Source: Actinoplanes lutulentus (GTDB lineage: Bacteria; Actinomycetota; Actinomycetes; Mycobacteriales; Micromonosporaceae). From it: a DNA stretch of 64,000 nucleotides. The translations under genes were made by a program, and so were the position numbers. The notes below the pieces were generated by a model. That model did not search any database and was not told the DNA's origin. It saw nothing but the letters and a program-made list of their open reading frames with translations. Within the stretch, counting starts at the first letter, position 1. The number at the start of each line of letters is the position of its first letter. The DNA is taken from positions 62,001 to 126,000 of the forward strand of contig NZ_QLMJ01000001.1 in NCBI RefSeq assembly GCF_003259845.1, in the 5' to 3' direction. Below are positions 1 through 12,485 of the stretch, piece after piece.

Positions 1-3000
1 CGCTGCCGGGCACGCCGCTCCTGCGCCGGAGTCCAGTCCGGCAGCGGCGTCGGCGGCTCGAAGTTCACCACCAGGCCGGCCATCTCCGAAGGCACGCCGA
101 TCGTCAGGTCCTGCGGCCCGACGGTCTTGTTCTTCAGCGCGGCCGGCTTCGGGCTGGCGTTGAGTTCCAGCCAGGCCGCCGAGGCGGGGTTCGTCGGGCG
201 TACGTCGATGATCGTGCCGAGCGTGGTGGCCAGGTCCTGGAAGCGCCGCTGGTTCGCGAAGGGCATCCCGTACTGCTCCAGGACGATCGCCGGGGTGGTC
301 GGCGTGCCCGGCCGGACACCACGCGGCGAGAGCCCGTCGTAGAAGTCGCCGGTGCGCGCGAGCCGCAACTGGTAGCGCTCGCCGGGCCACAGCTGCACGG
401 CGTACGGCCGGTCGGCGGTGCCCTGCTCCACCACGATGTCGATGTCGAGCGCGACGGCGAGCGTCTCGGGCAGCAGGTCACCCAGCCGGGAATCCCACGG
501 AATCGCGCCGGTCATGCCCGCCGTCAGCAGCTCACGCAGTGAGGGGATCCGGCCCTCGGTACGCACCAACCGGCGGGCGTGGCCGACGACCGCACCGTCG
601 CCGGGCCCGGCAGCCTGTTCGGCCCGGTCCCACATCGAATGCCCGGCGTCCGCGGCGAGCGCGGGCAGCAGTCCCGGGGAAATATCCGCCTCGGGCAGGT
701 CGCCGAGGAGCAGATCGGTCAGGAGCCGCTGCTCGGTGAGCACGTCGGGCCAGCCCGGCAGGTCACGAACAGCGTCGGCCGCGAACGTCCGCAACCGCAG
801 ATGCGCATCAACGGTGCCGAGGCCACTGACCATTCTGGACAGCAGGCCCTCCAGCCCCTGCAACCGAGCACTCTCCAGCACCGATCTGAACAATGTGTGC
901 CCGTCCCGGATCACCGGGTGCACGACCCTGCCGAAGGGAGACAGACCGTCCCCATTCACGGGCGCCGGAGCTGCGTCCGGCGCCGGTGACAACGACCGTG
1001 GAGAATCGACGATGTCCGGCTCCTCGTCGGTCTCCGGCTCCGGCGCCAGTTCCGGTGCTGACCGTTCGGTGCCGTCGAAGACCAGCCATTCACCGTTCCA
1101 GATGATCGTTTTTCCGGTCGTCTCGGTGCTCACCACCTCGGTCGCGGCGATGACGGGCACGTCGAAACCATGCGCGCGCAGCGTCCGCTGAAAGTCGTAC
1201 GCCGTCCCGCCCGGCCCGTTGATCCGCCCGGTGCTGCACGCCAGCAGCACGTAGGAGGTGGGCCGGTCGGCGGCCTCGTTCGCCTGCTGGAAGCCGGGGG
1301 TCCGCATCAGCGCGAGGGCCATCGCGGCGCCGTCGACCCGGACGATCATGCCGCCCGTCACCGTCAGGGCGGAGTTGTGACCGGCGACGAAGAACGGATT
1401 CGCACCGGCCACGTCGGTCCGCCACGGCGTGATCGTGACATCCGGCGGCGGTGTTTGCGGAACTTGTCCGCCGTTGGCGTCCGGCCTGTAGTACACGGGC
1501 CGCATCATCGCTGACCGGTACCCGTCGGCCGCCGCCCAATCCTCGATCCCGTCAAGGTAGCCGCCGACGCCGAGCACCACGCCGAAGCGCCGACCGGCCG
1601 AGTCCTCCAAGCTCGTGTAGTTGTCGTTGTTGAGCAGGATGAGCATCGGCGGCGTCATCGGGTCCGAATGCACGTTGCCCTGATGGTCGATGTGCGCGTT
1701 GCGGTGGCCGATCACGCGGATCTCGGGCACCGCTGTCGACGAGTCGTCGAACTCCTCGGCCTGCCCGTCGGTCCAGCGCCGCCACTCTCCGCCGGCCGCG
1801 GTGAACAGCACCGGCACCCGGGTGTCCGGGTCCGGCTGCAGCAGCATGGTGGCGTCGCCCTCGTACGCGAACACGGTCGACCGGGACAGCACCCGGCTGA
1901 ACGCCGCCATCGCTTCGTTGTCGGGTCCGTCCGCGGTGGCCTGCCGGTTGGTGACCACCACGATCGGCCGATCGTGGTGGTCACCGGCACCCTGGAACGC
2001 CGCTGAGGCAGCCACGAGGCGGGCCAGTCCCACGCCGTTGACACGCCGGGTCCGGCCGTCGGCGTCGACGACCGGGTACCGGCCGCTCGCCACGTCGTCC
2101 GCGCTGCGTTCACCGGTCACCACGAAGAACGGATGCCGGTCATCCCACGGAGGGGTACGCCCCCAGAATCCGTTGCGCTGTTTCACCAGAAAGTTCGGAT
2201 CCTCGCGGGACTCGGTGACATAGACCTCGTCGCCGGCCCACCGGTCCCCCGCCATGGCACGCAGCGTGTCGGGGTCGTGCAGCTGCCGGTCCTCCGCGTG
2301 GAAGGTGACACCGGCCGGATGGCGGGAGAAGTCGGTCAGCACCCGGGACGGAACCTCCGCGGGGTTGAGCCCGTCCAGGCTCGTATCCCCGGCGAGCAGT
2401 CCGATCTGCACCACGGCGGCACGACGGTCCTCGACCGTCGCCCGCACACGGGGATCCCCCGCCATCGCGGTGACCTGGATCCCGTGCTCGGGCCCGAGCT
2501 CCGCCCGCAGCTCACGCTCGATCAGCCGGCGCACGCCGCGTGCTCGCCGCGCAGCCGTGCGGGAACCGGTGAACCTACGTAGCGATGCCGAGCCGAGGAT
2601 GCCTGAGCCATTCCCGTACCCGGTGATGGTGATCTGCAATGTCGCAGGCCGAACCTGCTCGCGGCGCTCGGCCAAGGACCGCACGAAAGCGCGGATGCTC
2701 TCCTGCTGACCCTGGTCGGTTTGATGGCTCTGACGCCGGAAACGAACCGTCAGCGAATGCCAGCCGTCGGTGGTGACGGCGGTAGCGGGCGGCGGGTCAG
2801 CGGCCTCGTACCCATCCAGCTCAGCGGGGTCATCCTGACCACTGGACGAACCGCCCTGCTCCTCGGACGAATCGTCCTGCTGCTGCGGCGGGGCCGCCTG
2901 CTGCCTGCGCGGTTCGTTCGAGCCGGCCGATGGAGCACCGGGGCCGGCAACGGGCATGCTGGGGCCGGCCGATGGGCCACCGGGATCGGCAGGTGGTGGC

Positions 3001-6000
3001 CGTCTCCAGCCGGGCCCGCTTCCCTCGCCCCGGCCTTTGCCTTTGCCTTTACCTGTCGGGTCGACAGCATGGGGAACGCGTCGGACCATGACCTCGTCAG
3101 TGCCTGCCATCTGCTCGTTCACGTCCACACGGAAGTGTCTGGTCAGATCGTTCACCTCGTCGTCGGTCAATTGCTGCGGCAGCGGCGCGTTCGCTATTTC
3201 GGCAAAGGCTCTCGCCAGGACCCGGCGAGCGGCGGTGGCTCGGAAGGTGTCGCCCGCCTCGATGGTCAGCAGCCAGTCGCCCGGGTGGGTGTCGATCCGA
3301 TCTCGCAGCCAGGACCGCATACCGGCGACCTCGTTTGTCGGATCGTCCTCGTGTCCGGCGAGCATCAGCCGGTATGCGTCCGGGTCGTCGGTCACCGCGC
3401 TGCGGGTCTCGAGCCGGGATTGCTCGATGGCCTGCTTCATCTCCTCTTCGAAGGCCTTGTCCGCGTCGCCGAGGTGTGTCGGCTGCTGCTCGAACAGCTC
3501 CATCACCGGGTCTGAAGGAACGATGTAGAGGGGATCGCCGGTGACCGCAAGCCCGTGCGATGTCGGGTCGGCGAGTCCGGCGATGTCGTTGCCTTGTTGC
3601 ACCACGACGCCCCGCCTCAGGGCCATTCCGATCACGTACGGGACGGTGAGGTCGGCAGCCACGTGGTTCCGGTTGGCGGCGGCACCGAACAGGTCCCGGC
3701 GCACGTTCCCCCCGAAGGTCTGGGAAAGCCACCCCCAGGTGTGCTCCGGCAGCCTTTCCAGCCGTTCCCTGATCGCCAGCCGGAGTGCCGCGGTCACCTC
3801 GGCCAGGTCGCCGGTGACGTCGAGCCCTGTCTGTCCGGCCGCGCGTTGCGCGATCCTTTCGCGCTGGGCACGGTACCTGCCGCCCAGCATGTCGGCGATG
3901 ACCTGCGAATGGGTGACGATCAGCGTATGGAGGAGGCGATCGTTACGTCGTTCCTCGACGCCGGGATCAACCGGCGGCACCGGCGCCAGCTTCGGTTTCT
4001 TGCCCTCCGGTTTGACCGGCTCCGGCGGCTCGACCTTGGACGGCGCAGCTTTGGACGGCCCAGTCTTGGACGGCCCAGTCTTGGACGGCCCGGCCTTGGA
4101 CGGCCCGGCTGTCGGCGGTGCGGCCTTCGGCTCGGCCTTTTTGACCTCCACCGGCGGAGGCTGCGCAGGTGCCTCGACATCGGCCGCACCCTTTTCCGGC
4201 GCTGGTGGCGCCGGCTTATCCGGGCCGGCAGACGGACCGGCAGACGGTCCCGCCGACGGGCCGGAAGGCTGGCTGGGCGGCTGGCTGGGCGGCTTCAGCA
4301 CCGACATCTCGATCGCCTCGCCCGGTGCCGCCGGCGGCACCGGCACTGGCGCTGGCGCTGGCGCTGGCACTGGCGCTGGCGCTGGCGCTGGCGCTGGCGC
4401 TGGCGCTGGCGCTGGCGGAGCCTGGATCTCCCCCGGCTCCGTGTCACCGGGGACCCCTGACCCCACCGCGGTCATCGTCGGCGCATCGCGGTCGCTCTGC
4501 CCGAGGATGCCGAAGTTCTCGGGGACCGCCCGCCGCGACGCCCGCCCGCCGCGATAGATCACCACGGCCACCTCGTAGCGGTACAGGTAGAAGTCAGCGA
4601 GCTGCTCAGCGTTCTGCTCGTCGATGAAGCCGAGGCCCTCATCCTGTTCCTTGGAGGCCGCGTCGGAGATGCCGCCCTGGACCTGCCCGGCCAACCGGTA
4701 GGGATACCTGGCCGGATCCTCCCGGCGTTCCTGCAGCTTCCCGGCGGCGTCGCCGCGCACAGCAAAGGAATAGTTCGTCGACCGAGACGCCGAGGTCGAC
4801 GGGGCGTCCTCCTGCTGCCGGTAGTTGCGGGACTTGTACCGCGCAAACGCCGGTTCCGCGGCATCCTGTGGTGTGACGGTCGAGGCGCGGCGAAGCTGCT
4901 TGATCGCGATGACGTCAAGGCCCAGGGTCACGCCCAGGTCGGCCACCCGATATCGATGGTTGAGCAGGTCTTTGAGGCGCGCCCGAACGAAGGTCAGGTC
5001 GAGTTCGCCGGTGACCTGCGACCCTCTTCCGGGCAGTGCCGCGAGCGGCGTACGCGTAACAGCGGATGTTCCGGTGGCCAGTGCTCCGGGGTCGTCGATG
5101 AACGTGGCCAGCCACTCCACCGCCGGCAGGTCATATGGATGGAAGCTCTCGTCCTCCAGGATGAGCCGGTTGAGCGGCGAAATCCCGGCACCGTCATGGG
5201 TGGCGATCGTGGTCCAGACGCCCTGCTGATCCGCGTTGAGCAACAGGTGCTCGTCGACCACCATCCTGACCATGCCGGTCTGCCTGTCGTTCTGCACAGC
5301 CCAGAGCGCTTCGGCGTGGCGTGCGTCGGCAGGGCCCACATTCCGGGTAGCAAGTACGACGGCCCGCAGCCGGGTGTCAACCGCCGGCGCCGTGGTGGTG
5401 AACGACATCTCGATGGTGTACCGAACGGAATCGGTCAGGGCGTACGACTTGCCGTTCTTGGTGCCGATGCGGTTGATGCGGGTCTCGGCAGCGGTGTGGG
5501 TGCTGGTCTCGGCCTCCTCGCGGTTGCGGGATCCTTTCAACAGGGCACCGCCGCTCCCCTTGCCCGGTCCGACATGCCGAGCCCGGAACTCGAGGTCGTG
5601 CTGGTTCGTGACGGCCTTGGTCAGCGTCGTGCCGCGGCTCTGATGCTGCTCGCTGCGCATGGTCAGCAAGGTGTCGGGGCGAGACTCCTGGTATGCCTCG
5701 CTCGTCCCGTGTTCGACACGGGCACTCACCCGGACTTGCAGAGTTCCGCCGAACAGCGGGCCTACCCATTCGTACCTTCTCAGCACGCCCGGGCCGAACA
5801 GCTCCATGGGTACGGCTTCGAGCTGGTCGGGCGCAAAATTGGCGAGGATGTCGTGCAGGAACGAACGGCCGTAGTCGCCATGCAGGAGGTCGCGCCGGCC
5901 GAGTTCGGCTTCGATCCACTGGTTGACGGCATCGGCACCGAGCCACTCGATGTGACTGAACGTGTGTGTCCGGCCGGGGTCGATGCTCCGCCAGCCGCTG

Positions 6001-9000
6001 ACCGGAATGTTCCTGTCGGTTCCCGGTAGCCGCAGCCGGTAAGCCAGTGTCTCCGGCATGTACACGACCAAGGGGTGGCCCAGGGCCGGGCTGACAACGG
6101 CGTCGGTCACTCGGGGAGCAGGCATAGGTGGCAACGGCCGTGCCGCCGGCAGCTCCCCCCGGCCGATCGCGGTAGCCACCGTGACCACGGCCGTTCGGGC
6201 TTTCCGTAGCGCCGGCACAGCGGTGTCGCGCCATCGCAGCGCTCGCAGCCGGAATTCGATTCGTCCCGCGCCATATCCGAGCAGCAGTTCGCGATAGCTG
6301 ATACGAGTGATGTCGATGCCACCGTCGCCGTTTTCGGTGCCCTTCTGGCGCCCCCAACGTCGGTGCCCGGTGTAGCGGCCGACTGCACGTGTGCTCTCGT
6401 CGGCCTGCTCGTCGCCGACCACCGAGCCGGCGATGAACTGGCCTTCTCCGAACGCGCCGGCGGTCCCGCCGAGATTGCTGCCCGACTCCTTGGAGATCTC
6501 CCGGACCGCTTGCGAATATTGCTCGATCTCTCCCATGCGGCTGCCGACGAGTACCGGGTCATGGATGACCAGCTGGACCTCGATGGCGCTCTGGTACCCG
6601 TTCAACGACGGCAGTCGGACGAGGTGTCCCTGTGGTCGGACCAGAGCGGCGAAATGCGACTCCAGATAGCCGGGGGATCCCATCATCAGCAGTGCCTCGG
6701 GCCACGATCCCCGGTCGGCCCGCCAGTTCGCGTCCAGCCCGTGCATGTCGGCGTACATCCCGGCGGCCGGATCCAGCAGGGCGGGCAGGGATCGGAAGAT
6801 CGGCATGATCCCCTCCGTGCCATGGCCGGTGAATCGCAGGTGGCTCGGACCGGCCCCCTGACTGGGCGGCGTCTGTCCACGGCCCCATTCATCGGCGAGC
6901 GGCCGCACGACTGTCTGCTCGATCGTGATCACGGGCAGGACAAGGCTCACGGGACTGTCGTCAGCTGTCATCCGGCTGTTGACCTGGACTTCGATGACGT
7001 CGGTCTCGAAGTTGTCAACGATCTCGATGCGGCGGTACTGCCGGATCTTCCATCCCAGGCTCTCGCCGCTGGTCCTCGAGTAGTCGCTGCCGAGCAAACC
7101 GCCGACACCGAATCGGACGACGGCGGGTAGATACACGGTGAGTGAACCGAGCAGTTCGATGTTTCCGCCGTATGCCCGTCCATGGCTCATGTCGGCGGCA
7201 TCGCCGACCAGACTTCGCTTGTTGACCGAGATCAGCTTGTCCCGGCGTTGACGGCGCGGTAGCTGTGTGGGCGGGGCGGCCTGGACGAAGATGGTGAACT
7301 CGGTGCCCCGGAACGTCACCGTGAACCGTTTGCCCGAGTACAGGCCCATGAAGTCGGCCAGCAGGGTCGGCTTGCTGAACCGCCGGGCGATCCGAGCCCG
7401 GACGTCGCCCTCTTCGAACACGGTCATGGCCGGCTGGTCGCCGGCGCGGATCCGCTGGCGGAGCTGGTCGAGGACCAGTCTTTGCAGAGCCTCGAGACCA
7501 GCGACGTCGACGGTCGCTCCCATGCCTTCGCCGGGAAGCGGACGTCGAGGCACTACGGGTCCGGGCAACGGGGGATTCAGGGGCGCGGGAGGCCGACCGT
7601 CGACGTGCAACTGCTCCAGGAACGCCGTGCGGGTCTCCGATGGCACGCTGATCTCGTAATTGACCGGTGTACTGATCAGCTCGGACCATTGCCCGCGCAG
7701 GGGCCTCGAAGCCATGATCGACACGTGCATCCGGCCGCTTCCCTGGAAGAAGTGCAGTCGGCCCCGCTCGTTGACGATCGTGTGGTTGCCGAAGGTGTGC
7801 GCGGTGGCCGTCTCGGAATTCCAGGAGTAGTTGCCGCCTACGGAGACCTTCACATTGCCCCGCGCCCGATGGGAACCCTTGCTCGGATCGGACAGACCAC
7901 GCAGGTACCAGCTCAGCTCCGCGCCGATGCCGCTCGATTCTCCTGAACTGTGTTCGGTTGTCCCGGACATGCCGATGTCGTCACGCACCTGCAACTCGAC
8001 GAAGCTGTCCTCCTGGTATGTCAGCGGCTCCAGCTTCACCTGGATCGTCAGCTCGGTTTTCACCCGGTCCGAGATCAGCACCGGGATGTCGATCGATCCA
8101 TCGGCAAGCAGCCAGAGGTAACGGCTCATCATCTTGCGTTCGCTGAGCGCCTCCTCCAACTGGCCGACGACCGCGTCGGTCTCGGCGGCGGTCATTCCAT
8201 GCGCACGCAGAGTCCGCTGGACGGAGGCGATGACTGCGGTCGTATCGATGGCGGTCAGCGACTCACGAACGTTCGACGGCGGCCGGTTGCCCGGTACTCG
8301 CAGATCCCGTCGGATCGGCGGCCTTTCGGCGTCACGGCGTGCCTTGGGCACCTGCAGTGTCGCCTGTATTTGCGACGTTCCCGTCGTGCTGACCGACCGC
8401 CATGGCACACCGTCGACGAAAACGTCGAACTCTACGCCGGCGGTGACGGGCGCGTATTCGGTCAGGAACAGGCGGCGACCCGAGATCACCCGGTATCCGT
8501 CCGCCGCCGACTCCTCGGTCTCGCGTGCGAGGGTGAAACTGAAGCTGCTGTTAAGCCAGAATTGAGAGGCGAGGTTCCCCAGGGTCTGGACGAGTCCTGC
8601 AAGCAATTGCGGGCCGAGGTCCCCATCGAAGGTCTCACGGCTGGTGCTGCGGTCACGCTGGCTCTCCATCGAGGCGAACGAGACTCCGTATGTCCGCCGG
8701 GCTTGCTCCTGCGGGTCGCCGAATCGGGGCTCGGTCAGTTTCGGCGCCAGCCAGACGACACGGCCACCGATGAGGAAACGCCTGCCGTTGAGAAACAGGT
8801 TCTCCCGTTCGACGCGCTGTTCGTTCTGTCTGTCCAGGGCGTGCTCTCTGGGCGCCAGGTTCAGCAACCGCGTCAACTCGGTGCGGATCCGTCTCCTCAG
8901 GTGTTCGACCTCTACCCCGCCCAGCAACGGTCCGTTTGCAGTTACCGGACCGTCTCGGTGCAGGGCGCCTGTCACGTGCGCCGCCGAGGCCGCGGGATCG

Positions 9001-12000
9001 TCGGCACGCAGGTCCTGCATCATGAAGTCGCCGTAGGCACGCGAAACGGTGAGGTACCACGGCATATCCTCGCCGTCGGCCGGTGAGGACTCGATCAGGA
9101 CCGGGTCAACCTCCAGCGGATGAGACACGACCTTCTCGCGTACGGTTGTGGGCGCCACGACAGGGGCTGGTTGCACGACAGGGGCCGGAGCAACAGGGGC
9201 CGGAGCGACAGGGGCCGGAGCGACAGGGGCCGGAGTGACAGGGGCCGGAGCAACAGGGGCCGCTGGCGGCACAACAGCCGGCGTCGGTTCCTCGTCGGAC
9301 GACGATTCTTCGCCCGACGAGGATTCCGGGATGACGTTGGCCTGCAGGACCAGGTACAGGAAGGCGAGTTCCCAGTCGCGTTCCTCCACCACGTCGCGTA
9401 CATTGTCCGTCCATCTGGGCGGGTGGTGTCCAGGAATAAGTCCCCCCTCCCGGTGCCGGTGCAGCGTCCACAGCATGAGGACTTCGTCGAAGAGATCCGA
9501 GTACGGTTGGCCGGGCGGGATGTTGTTCGCCTGCGCCCACCTCTTGAACGGCTCCGTCACCTCCTCCACCAGGTCTGGTTGGAGTTCCACGAGCCACATA
9601 CCGCCCCAGAGCGCCGCCTGCACCTCGGCGGTGAAGCTCTCGTCGTTTTCAGGGTCCTCTCGGGCCGCGAACAGGTCGTCGAATTCCGGGTGCCCGTCGT
9701 GGACGACGTCCTGCATCTCCTCGAACCTCTCCCCTTCCTGCGCGGGCGTCAGATCGGCCAGCCAATCGGATACCGGGGATGAGACCACGGCAGCTGTCGA
9801 AGACCCAGCCCCGGCGGTCTCCGTCGGCGGCGTGTGCAGGCCCTCGAACCTCCGCGAGACAGGCGCGTCGATGAGCGCCTGTACGATCGACGCCGATTCC
9901 GGGGTGGTGTCCGGGCTCGGCGGCACCACCACACCGTCCGGACCGACCACCACGGCCCGGGCCAGCGCCGGGTCGGCTTGTTGTTTGGGCGACCACGACA
10001 GCAGCTGCAGCCCGCGCCCGGTCGAGACATCCGCCTGCCACAGCGCGCCGTCCGTGGTCTGATGCAGCGCGATGGCGTGTCCGGCAGCCGCGTCCGGCCA
10101 GCTCATCAGCACGAACGCAGTCGCGCCGTGACCGGCGCCGGTCACGGCATCGGCGAGGTCCTGCCAGGAGACGATGCGCTGCCAGTCCTCGCGCGCCCCT
10201 GCCCAGTGCCCGGGCAGGCTGCTGCCGACGTTCCGGTCATCTCGGGTACGGCGGGTCCGCAGCACGTTGGCGCGCCGGCCCTGTCCGTAGAGCCGGTCCG
10301 CCAGGTTCTCGATGAACACCAGGCAGGCGCCACCGTCGGGATCGTCCGGCAGGTCGCCGGCCAACTCGTCGAGCAGGCCGCGGAACTCCTCCGGCCGGTG
10401 CGCTCCTATCAGGCCCGCGTCTCCCGGTGTGAGCAGCGGCGTCACCGGTGCCGCGAGAGCCTCGGTCGTGTCAGCGTGCGAGACAGCGCGGTCGCCAGTA
10501 CTGCCACCAGTGCCGTCGGCTTCGGCCGGCGTCACCGGCCCGGTCTCTGCCGCCCAGGCGCCCAAGCCGTCCGCGGTGACCGCTACCGCCTCGGGCCTGC
10601 TGTCCCCCGCACCGGTGTCCTCGGTGTTCTCCCGCGGCCCGTCGGAGTTGGTGGTCCGGCCGGTGTTTCCCTGCGGCCGCCCGGCGTCCGGTGCGCCCTG
10701 CGGTGCCGGCACTGCGGGTACGACCGGCGCGGGGCTCGCCGCGGCGACGGAGTCGGCTGTGGAGTCGGTGGACACCGCCGTGGTGGCGTCCACCATCGAG
10801 GACAGGTTCCGAACCTCCGAGCTGGGCGTGGTGGATGCCTGCTCAGCAGGTGCGGGCCCGGCAAGTGAGGGATCAGCGAGTGCGGGCGCGGCAGAGGCGA
10901 GCTCGGCCGGAACGGAGGCGGGCGCCGATGGTGTTGTCGCCGGCAGTTCGGCGGGCGCTGTCGTGGGCGCTACCGGCGTGGCCGTAAGGGCAGGCTCGGC
11001 GGAGACCGATTCGGCGGACCGGGGAACATTGATCGGAGTGTTCGCCGGCGTCGTGACCGGCGTGCCGGGACGCGACGGCGCATCGTCCGTGGTCGGGGGT
11101 GCGTTTTTCTGCGGTACGGGTTTCTGCGGTGCGTCCTTCGCTCCGGAGGACAGCGGTTCCTCGGTCCCCTTCGACCACGACGGCCCGTAGTTCTCGTTCA
11201 GTTTCTCGCCGAGCATGTCCCCGGACCCCTCGACCACCCCGCTGACGGCCCCGGACGCGAGCGCCATCGCACCGACCGTCCAGCCCGCACCGGTCAGCAG
11301 CCCGACCATGCCTTCGGTCAGGTACTCGACCGCCGCCGTGCTCACGACGACAGCGCCAGCGGTGCCCAGCGCGGACTGCCACGACCCGCTGGTGAGGTTC
11401 GGATCCGGCGTCTGTCCCGGCGTGGGACCCTGCGTTGTCGGCACCGTTCGCGGCGCCGGCGCCGGCGATGACGGCGACGGTCGGGGGGAGGGCGCTGGCT
11501 TCGGAGCGGGTGCGGGCTTCGGAGCGGGTGCGGGCTTCGGAGCGGGGGGCGGCTTGGGGTACGGCGTGGGCTTGGGGTTCGGCGTGGGCTTGGGGTTCGG
11601 CGTGGGCTTGGGGGCGGGGGCCGGCTTGGGGTTCGGCGTGGGCTTGGGCTTGGGATTCGGCGCCACGACATCGACATCGGGTGCGGTCGGTGGCGGGTCG
11701 AGTTTCTTGAGGAACTTCGAGAGCCACGCCAGGATCGCGTCGGCGCCCATCCCGAGCAACGCGCCCACCGAGCCGGACAGGATGGCCGCGGCGATCAGCT
11801 TCTTGTCAAAGTCCTTACGAGTGCCGTTGTCGATCTGGATCCGCTGCACGATCAGGTCCAGCAGCATCTCCATCATGATGCCGACGAGCTGCAGCAACGC
11901 GACCGTGGACAGGATCCGGAGCAGCAGCGTACGCATCAGCAGCTGCATCACGATGCGCGCGACCGCCATGGCCCGCAGCGGTGCGGTGGGATCGAACCAC

Positions 12001-12404
12001 GAGAACGCCACAGCGAGAGCCAGGTCGAACAGCATCTGAATCGCCGCACCGATGATCATCAGCTTGGCGTACTCCACCTCCATCGCCAGTTGCCGATGGT
12101 TGTCGGAGTACTCCCGGGCGGCCTGCGCGGCCATCGGCAGATACCCGGGATAGCTCGACAGGTAGACGTTGATGGAGTCGAGGAACGCGTCGACCGACGG
12201 CCCCCTCGCCGATCGCCGTACGCTCTCCGCCCCCGACCGCAACAGGTTCTCGGCCGCCTCGAGATCCCGGGCGAGCCGGGCGTAGACCTCGCTGAGGCGC
12301 AGCAGCTGGTCCTCGTTCGGCACGCCCTTCTTCGTCCCGGGGAAATCCTCGCCGGTGAGCATCAGCAGAAAGTTCGCCAGTTCCGGTGAAACCTCGATTG
12401 CCAT
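1..12404 (-). CDS. Giant multidomain type VII secretion effector (polymorphic-toxin type), 3' end outside window
   Basis: One reading frame runs from an ATG at 12404 (upstream AGGGGTG) to base 1 with no stop seen, so at least 4134 codons are present and the C-terminus is missing. Residues 1-110 are helical and resemble the WXG100-like N-terminus of CpnT-type giant toxins. Hydrophobic helices follow (about 113-190 and 203-230), then Pro-rich repeats (250-315). Residues 690-800 carry Cys694, His776 (GHAIAL) and Asp792 in the spacing of the papain-fold toxin/deamidase family. About 3215-3330 resembles an OmpA-like domain. About 3415-3540 and 3660-3775 are related modules; the second has His3676 and Cys3723. 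About 3820-4035 is OTU-like, but Thr3837 and Phe4021 sit where Cys and His are expected. It is the last visible gene of the ESX operon, so secretion by that system is inferred. The biochemical target is unknown, and an immunity gene, if any, would lie left of the window. Confidence 0.85.
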   Translation of the reverse strand, partial: MAIEVSPELANFLLMLTGEDFPGTKKGVPNEDQLLRLSEVYARLARDLEAAENLLRSGAESVRRSARGPSVDAFLDSINVYLSSYPGYLPMAAQAAREYSDNHRQLAMEVEYAKLMIIGAAIQMLFDLALAVAFSWFDPTAPLRAMAVARIVMQLLMRTLLLRILSTVALLQLVGIMMEMLLDLIVQRIQIDNGTRKDFDKKLIAAAILSGSVGALLGMGADAILAWLSKFLKKLDPPPTAPDVDVVAPNPKPKPTPNPKPAPAPKPTPNPKPTPNPKPTPYPKPPPAPKPAPAPKPAPAPKPAPSPRPSPSSPAPAPRTVPTTQGPTPGQTPDPNLTSGSWQSALGTAGAVVVSTAAVEYLTEGMVGLLTGAGWTVGAMALASGAVSGVVEGSGDMLGEKLNENYGPSWSKGTEEPLSSGAKDAPQKPVPQKNAPPTTDDAPSRPGTPVTTPANTPINVPRSAESVSAEPALTATPVAPTTAPAELPATTPSAPASVPAELASAAPALADPSLAGPAPAEQASTTPSSEVRNLSSMVDATTAVSTDSTADSVAAASPAPVVPAVPAPQGAPDAGRPQGNTGRTTNSDGPRENTEDTGAGDSRPEAVAVTADGLGAWAAETGPVTPAEADGTGGSTGDRAVSHADTTEALAAPVTPLLTPGDAGLIGAHRPEEFRGLLDELAGDLPDDPDGGACLVFIENLADRLYGQGRRANVLRTRRTRDDRNVGSSLPGHWAGAREDWQRIVSWQDLADAVTGAGHGATAFVLMSWPDAAAGHAIALHQTTDGALWQADVSTGRGLQLLSWSPKQQADPALARAVVVGPDGVVVPPSPDTTPESASIVQALIDAPVSRRFEGLHTPPTETAGAGSSTAAVVSSPVSDWLADLTPAQEGERFEEMQDVVHDGHPEFDDLFAAREDPENDESFTAEVQAALWGGMWLVELQPDLVEEVTEPFKRWAQANNIPPGQPYSDLFDEVLMLWTLHRHREGGLIPGHHPPRWTDNVRDVVEERDWELAFLYLVLQANVIPESSSGEESSSDEEPTPAVVPPAAPVAPAPVTPAPVAPAPVAPAPVAPAPVVQPAPVVAPTTVREKVVSHPLEVDPVLIESSPADGEDMPWYLTVSRAYGDFMMQDLRADDPAASAAHVTGALHRDGPVTANGPLLGGVEVEHLRRRIRTELTRLLNLAPREHALDRQNEQRVERENLFLNGRRFLIGGRVVWLAPKLTEPRFGDPQEQARRTYGVSFASMESQRDRSTSRETFDGDLGPQLLAGLVQTLGNLASQFWLNSSFSFTLARETEESAADGYRVISGRRLFLTEYAPVTAGVEFDVFVDGVPWRSVSTTGTSQIQATLQVPKARRDAERPPIRRDLRVPGNRPPSNVRESLTAIDTTAVIASVQRTLRAHGMTAAETDAVVGQLEEALSERKMMSRYLWLLADGSIDIPVLISDRVKTELTIQVKLEPLTYQEDSFVELQVRDDIGMSGTTEHSSGESSGIGAELSWYLRGLSDPSKGSHRARGNVKVSVGGNYSWNSETATAHTFGNHTIVNERGRLHFFQGSGRMHVSIMASRPLRGQWSELISTPVNYEISVPSETRTAFLEQLHVDGRPPAPLNPPLPGPVVPRRPLPGEGMGATVDVAGLEALQRLVLDQLRQRIRAGDQPAMTVFEEGDVRARIARRFSKPTLLADFMGLYSGKRFTVTFRGTEFTIFVQAAPPTQLPRRQRRDKLISVNKRSLVGDAADMSHGRAYGGNIELLGSLTVYLPAVVRFGVGGLLGSDYSRTSGESLGWKIRQYRRIEIVDNFETDVIEVQVNSRMTADDSPVSLVLPVITIEQTVVRPLADEWGRGQTPPSQGAGPSHLRFTGHGTEGIMPIFRSLPALLDPAAGMYADMHGLDANWRADRGSWPEALLMMGSPGYLESHFAALVRPQGHLVRLPSLNGYQSAIEVQLVIHDPVLVGSRMGEIEQYSQAVREISKESGSNLGGTAGAFGEGQFIAGSVVGDEQADESTRAVGRYTGHRRWGRQKGTENGDGGIDITRISYRELLLGYGAGRIEFRLRALRWRDTAVPALRKARTAVVTVATAIGRGELPAARPLPPMPAPRVTDAVVSPALGHPLVVYMPETLAYRLRLPGTDRNIPVSGWRSIDPGRTHTFSHIEWLGADAVNQWIEAELGRRDLLHGDYGRSFLHDILANFAPDQLEAVPMELFGPGVLRRYEWVGPLFGGTLQVRVSARVEHGTSEAYQESRPDTLLTMRSEQHQSRGTTLTKAVTNQHDLEFRARHVGPGKGSGGALLKGSRNREEAETSTHTAAETRINRIGTKNGKSYALTDSVRYTIEMSFTTTAPAVDTRLRAVVLATRNVGPADARHAEALWAVQNDRQTGMVRMVVDEHLLLNADQQGVWTTIATHDGAGISPLNRLILEDESFHPYDLPAVEWLATFIDDPGALATGTSAVTRTPLAALPGRGSQVTGELDLTFVRARLKDLLNHRYRVADLGVTLGLDVIAIKQLRRASTVTPQDAAEPAFARYKSRNYRQQEDAPSTSASRSTNYSFAVRGDAAGKLQERREDPARYPYRLAGQVQGGISDAASKEQDEGLGFIDEQNAEQLADFYLYRYEVAVVIYRGGRASRRAVPENFGILGQSDRDAPTMTAVGSGVPGDTEPGEIQAPPAPAPAPAPAPAPAPVPAPAPAPVPVPPAAPGEAIEMSVLKPPSQPPSQPSGPSAGPSAGPSAGPDKPAPPAPEKGAADVEAPAQPPPVEVKKAEPKAAPPTAGPSKAGPSKTGPSKTGPSKAAPSKVEPPEPVKPEGKKPKLAPVPPVDPGVEERRNDRLLHTLIVTHSQVIADMLGGRYRAQRERIAQRAAGQTGLDVTGDLAEVTAALRLAIRERLERLPEHTWGWLSQTFGGNVRRDLFGAAANRNHVAADLTVPYVIGMALRRGVVVQQGNDIAGLADPTSHGLAVTGDPLYIVPSDPVMELFEQQPTHLGDADKAFEEEMKQAIEQSRLETRSAVTDDPDAYRLMLAGHEDDPTNEVAGMRSWLRDRIDTHPGDWLLTIEAGDTFRATAARRVLARAFAEIANAPLPQQLTDDEVNDLTRHFRVDVNEQMAGTDEVMVRRVPHAVDPTGKGKGKGRGEGSGPGWRRPPPADPGGPSAGPSMPVAGPGAPSAGSNEPRRQQAAPPQQQDDSSEEQGGSSSGQDDPAELDGYEAADPPPATAVTTDGWHSLTVRFRRQSHQTDQGQQESIRAFVRSLAERREQVRPATLQITITGYGNGSGILGSASLRRFTGSRTAARRARGVRRLIERELRAELGPEHGIQVTAMAGDPRVRATVEDRRAAVVQIGLLAGDTSLDGLNPAEVPSRVLTDFSRHPAGVTFHAEDRQLHDPDTLRAMAGDRWAGDEVYVTESREDPNFLVKQRNGFWGRTPPWDDRHPFFVVTGERSADDVASGRYPVVDADGRTRRVNGVGLARLVAASAAFQGAGDHHDRPIVVVTNRQATADGPDNEAMAAFSRVLSRSTVFAYEGDATMLLQPDPDTRVPVLFTAAGGEWRRWTDGQAEEFDDSSTAVPEIRVIGHRNAHIDHQGNVHSDPMTPPMLILLNNDNYTSLEDSAGRRFGVVLGVGGYLDGIEDWAAADGYRSAMMRPVYYRPDANGGQVPQTPPPDVTITPWRTDVAGANPFFVAGHNSALTVTGGMIVRVDGAAMALALMRTPGFQQANEAADRPTSYVLLACSTGRINGPGGTAYDFQRTLRAHGFDVPVIAATEVVSTETTGKTIIWNGEWLVFDGTERSAPELAPEPETDEEPDIVDSPRSLSPAPDAAPAPVNGDGLSPFGRVVHPVIRDGHTLFRSVLESARLQGLEGLLSRMVSGLGTVDAHLRLRTFAADAVRDLPGWPDVLTEQRLLTDLLLGDLPEADISPGLLPALAADAGHSMWDRAEQAAGPGDGAVVGHARRLVRTEGRIPSLRELLTAGMTGAIPWDSRLGDLLPETLAVALDIDIVVEQGTADRPYAVQLWPGERYQLRLARTGDFYDGLSPRGVRPGTPTTPAIVLEQYGMPFANQRRFQDLATTLGTIIDVRPTNPASAAWLELNASPKPAALKNKTVGPQDLTIGVPSEMAGLVVNFEPPTPLPDWTPAQERRARQ
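4036..4110. repeat. 15-bp tandem repeat inside the giant gene
   Basis: Five 15-bp units of the type ttggacggcccagtc lie head to tail. On the coding strand they read as [10 protein letters not shown] five-residue units. The array is in frame, so gain or loss of units would only change linker length. Confidence 0.85.
4343..4417. repeat. Hexanucleotide (Ala-Pro) low-complexity tract
   Basis: Near-perfect repetition of gctggc/gctggcac gives a long Pro-Ala linker of the giant protein, around residues 2663-2688. A second short repeat (PSAGP units, 4219-4260) lies next to it. Slippage-prone but in frame. Confidence 0.85.
9159..9263. repeat. 15-bp tandem repeat inside the giant gene
   Basis: About seven units of acaggggccggagca/g. 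On the minus strand they encode [10 protein letters not shown] pentapeptides, a linker around residue 1048-1082 between the papain-fold region and the long central region. Confidence 0.85.
11499..11660. repeat. 18-bp tandem repeats encoding Pro/Lys linker
   Basis: Repeated units of the type ttcggcgtgggcttgggg and ttcggagcgggtgcgggc encode NPKPTP and APKPAP hexapeptides just after the N-terminal helical domain of the giant protein. The basic, proline-rich stretch resembles a wall- or membrane-spanning linker; that role is inference. Confidence 0.8.
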
Positions 12405-12485
12405 GACGGTGCACCCCTGCTGACGTTGTCGTACGGACGGTGCCCGGGCGCGGCCGGCGACGGTGACCGCGCCCGGGCACCGGGT

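Noticed and set aside
127..12039. Many plus-strand open frames of 60-415 codons opposite the giant gene
   Set aside because: They lie antisense to one uninterrupted minus-strand frame, are Arg/Pro/Ala-rich as expected of GC-rich shadows, and have no recognisable motifs.
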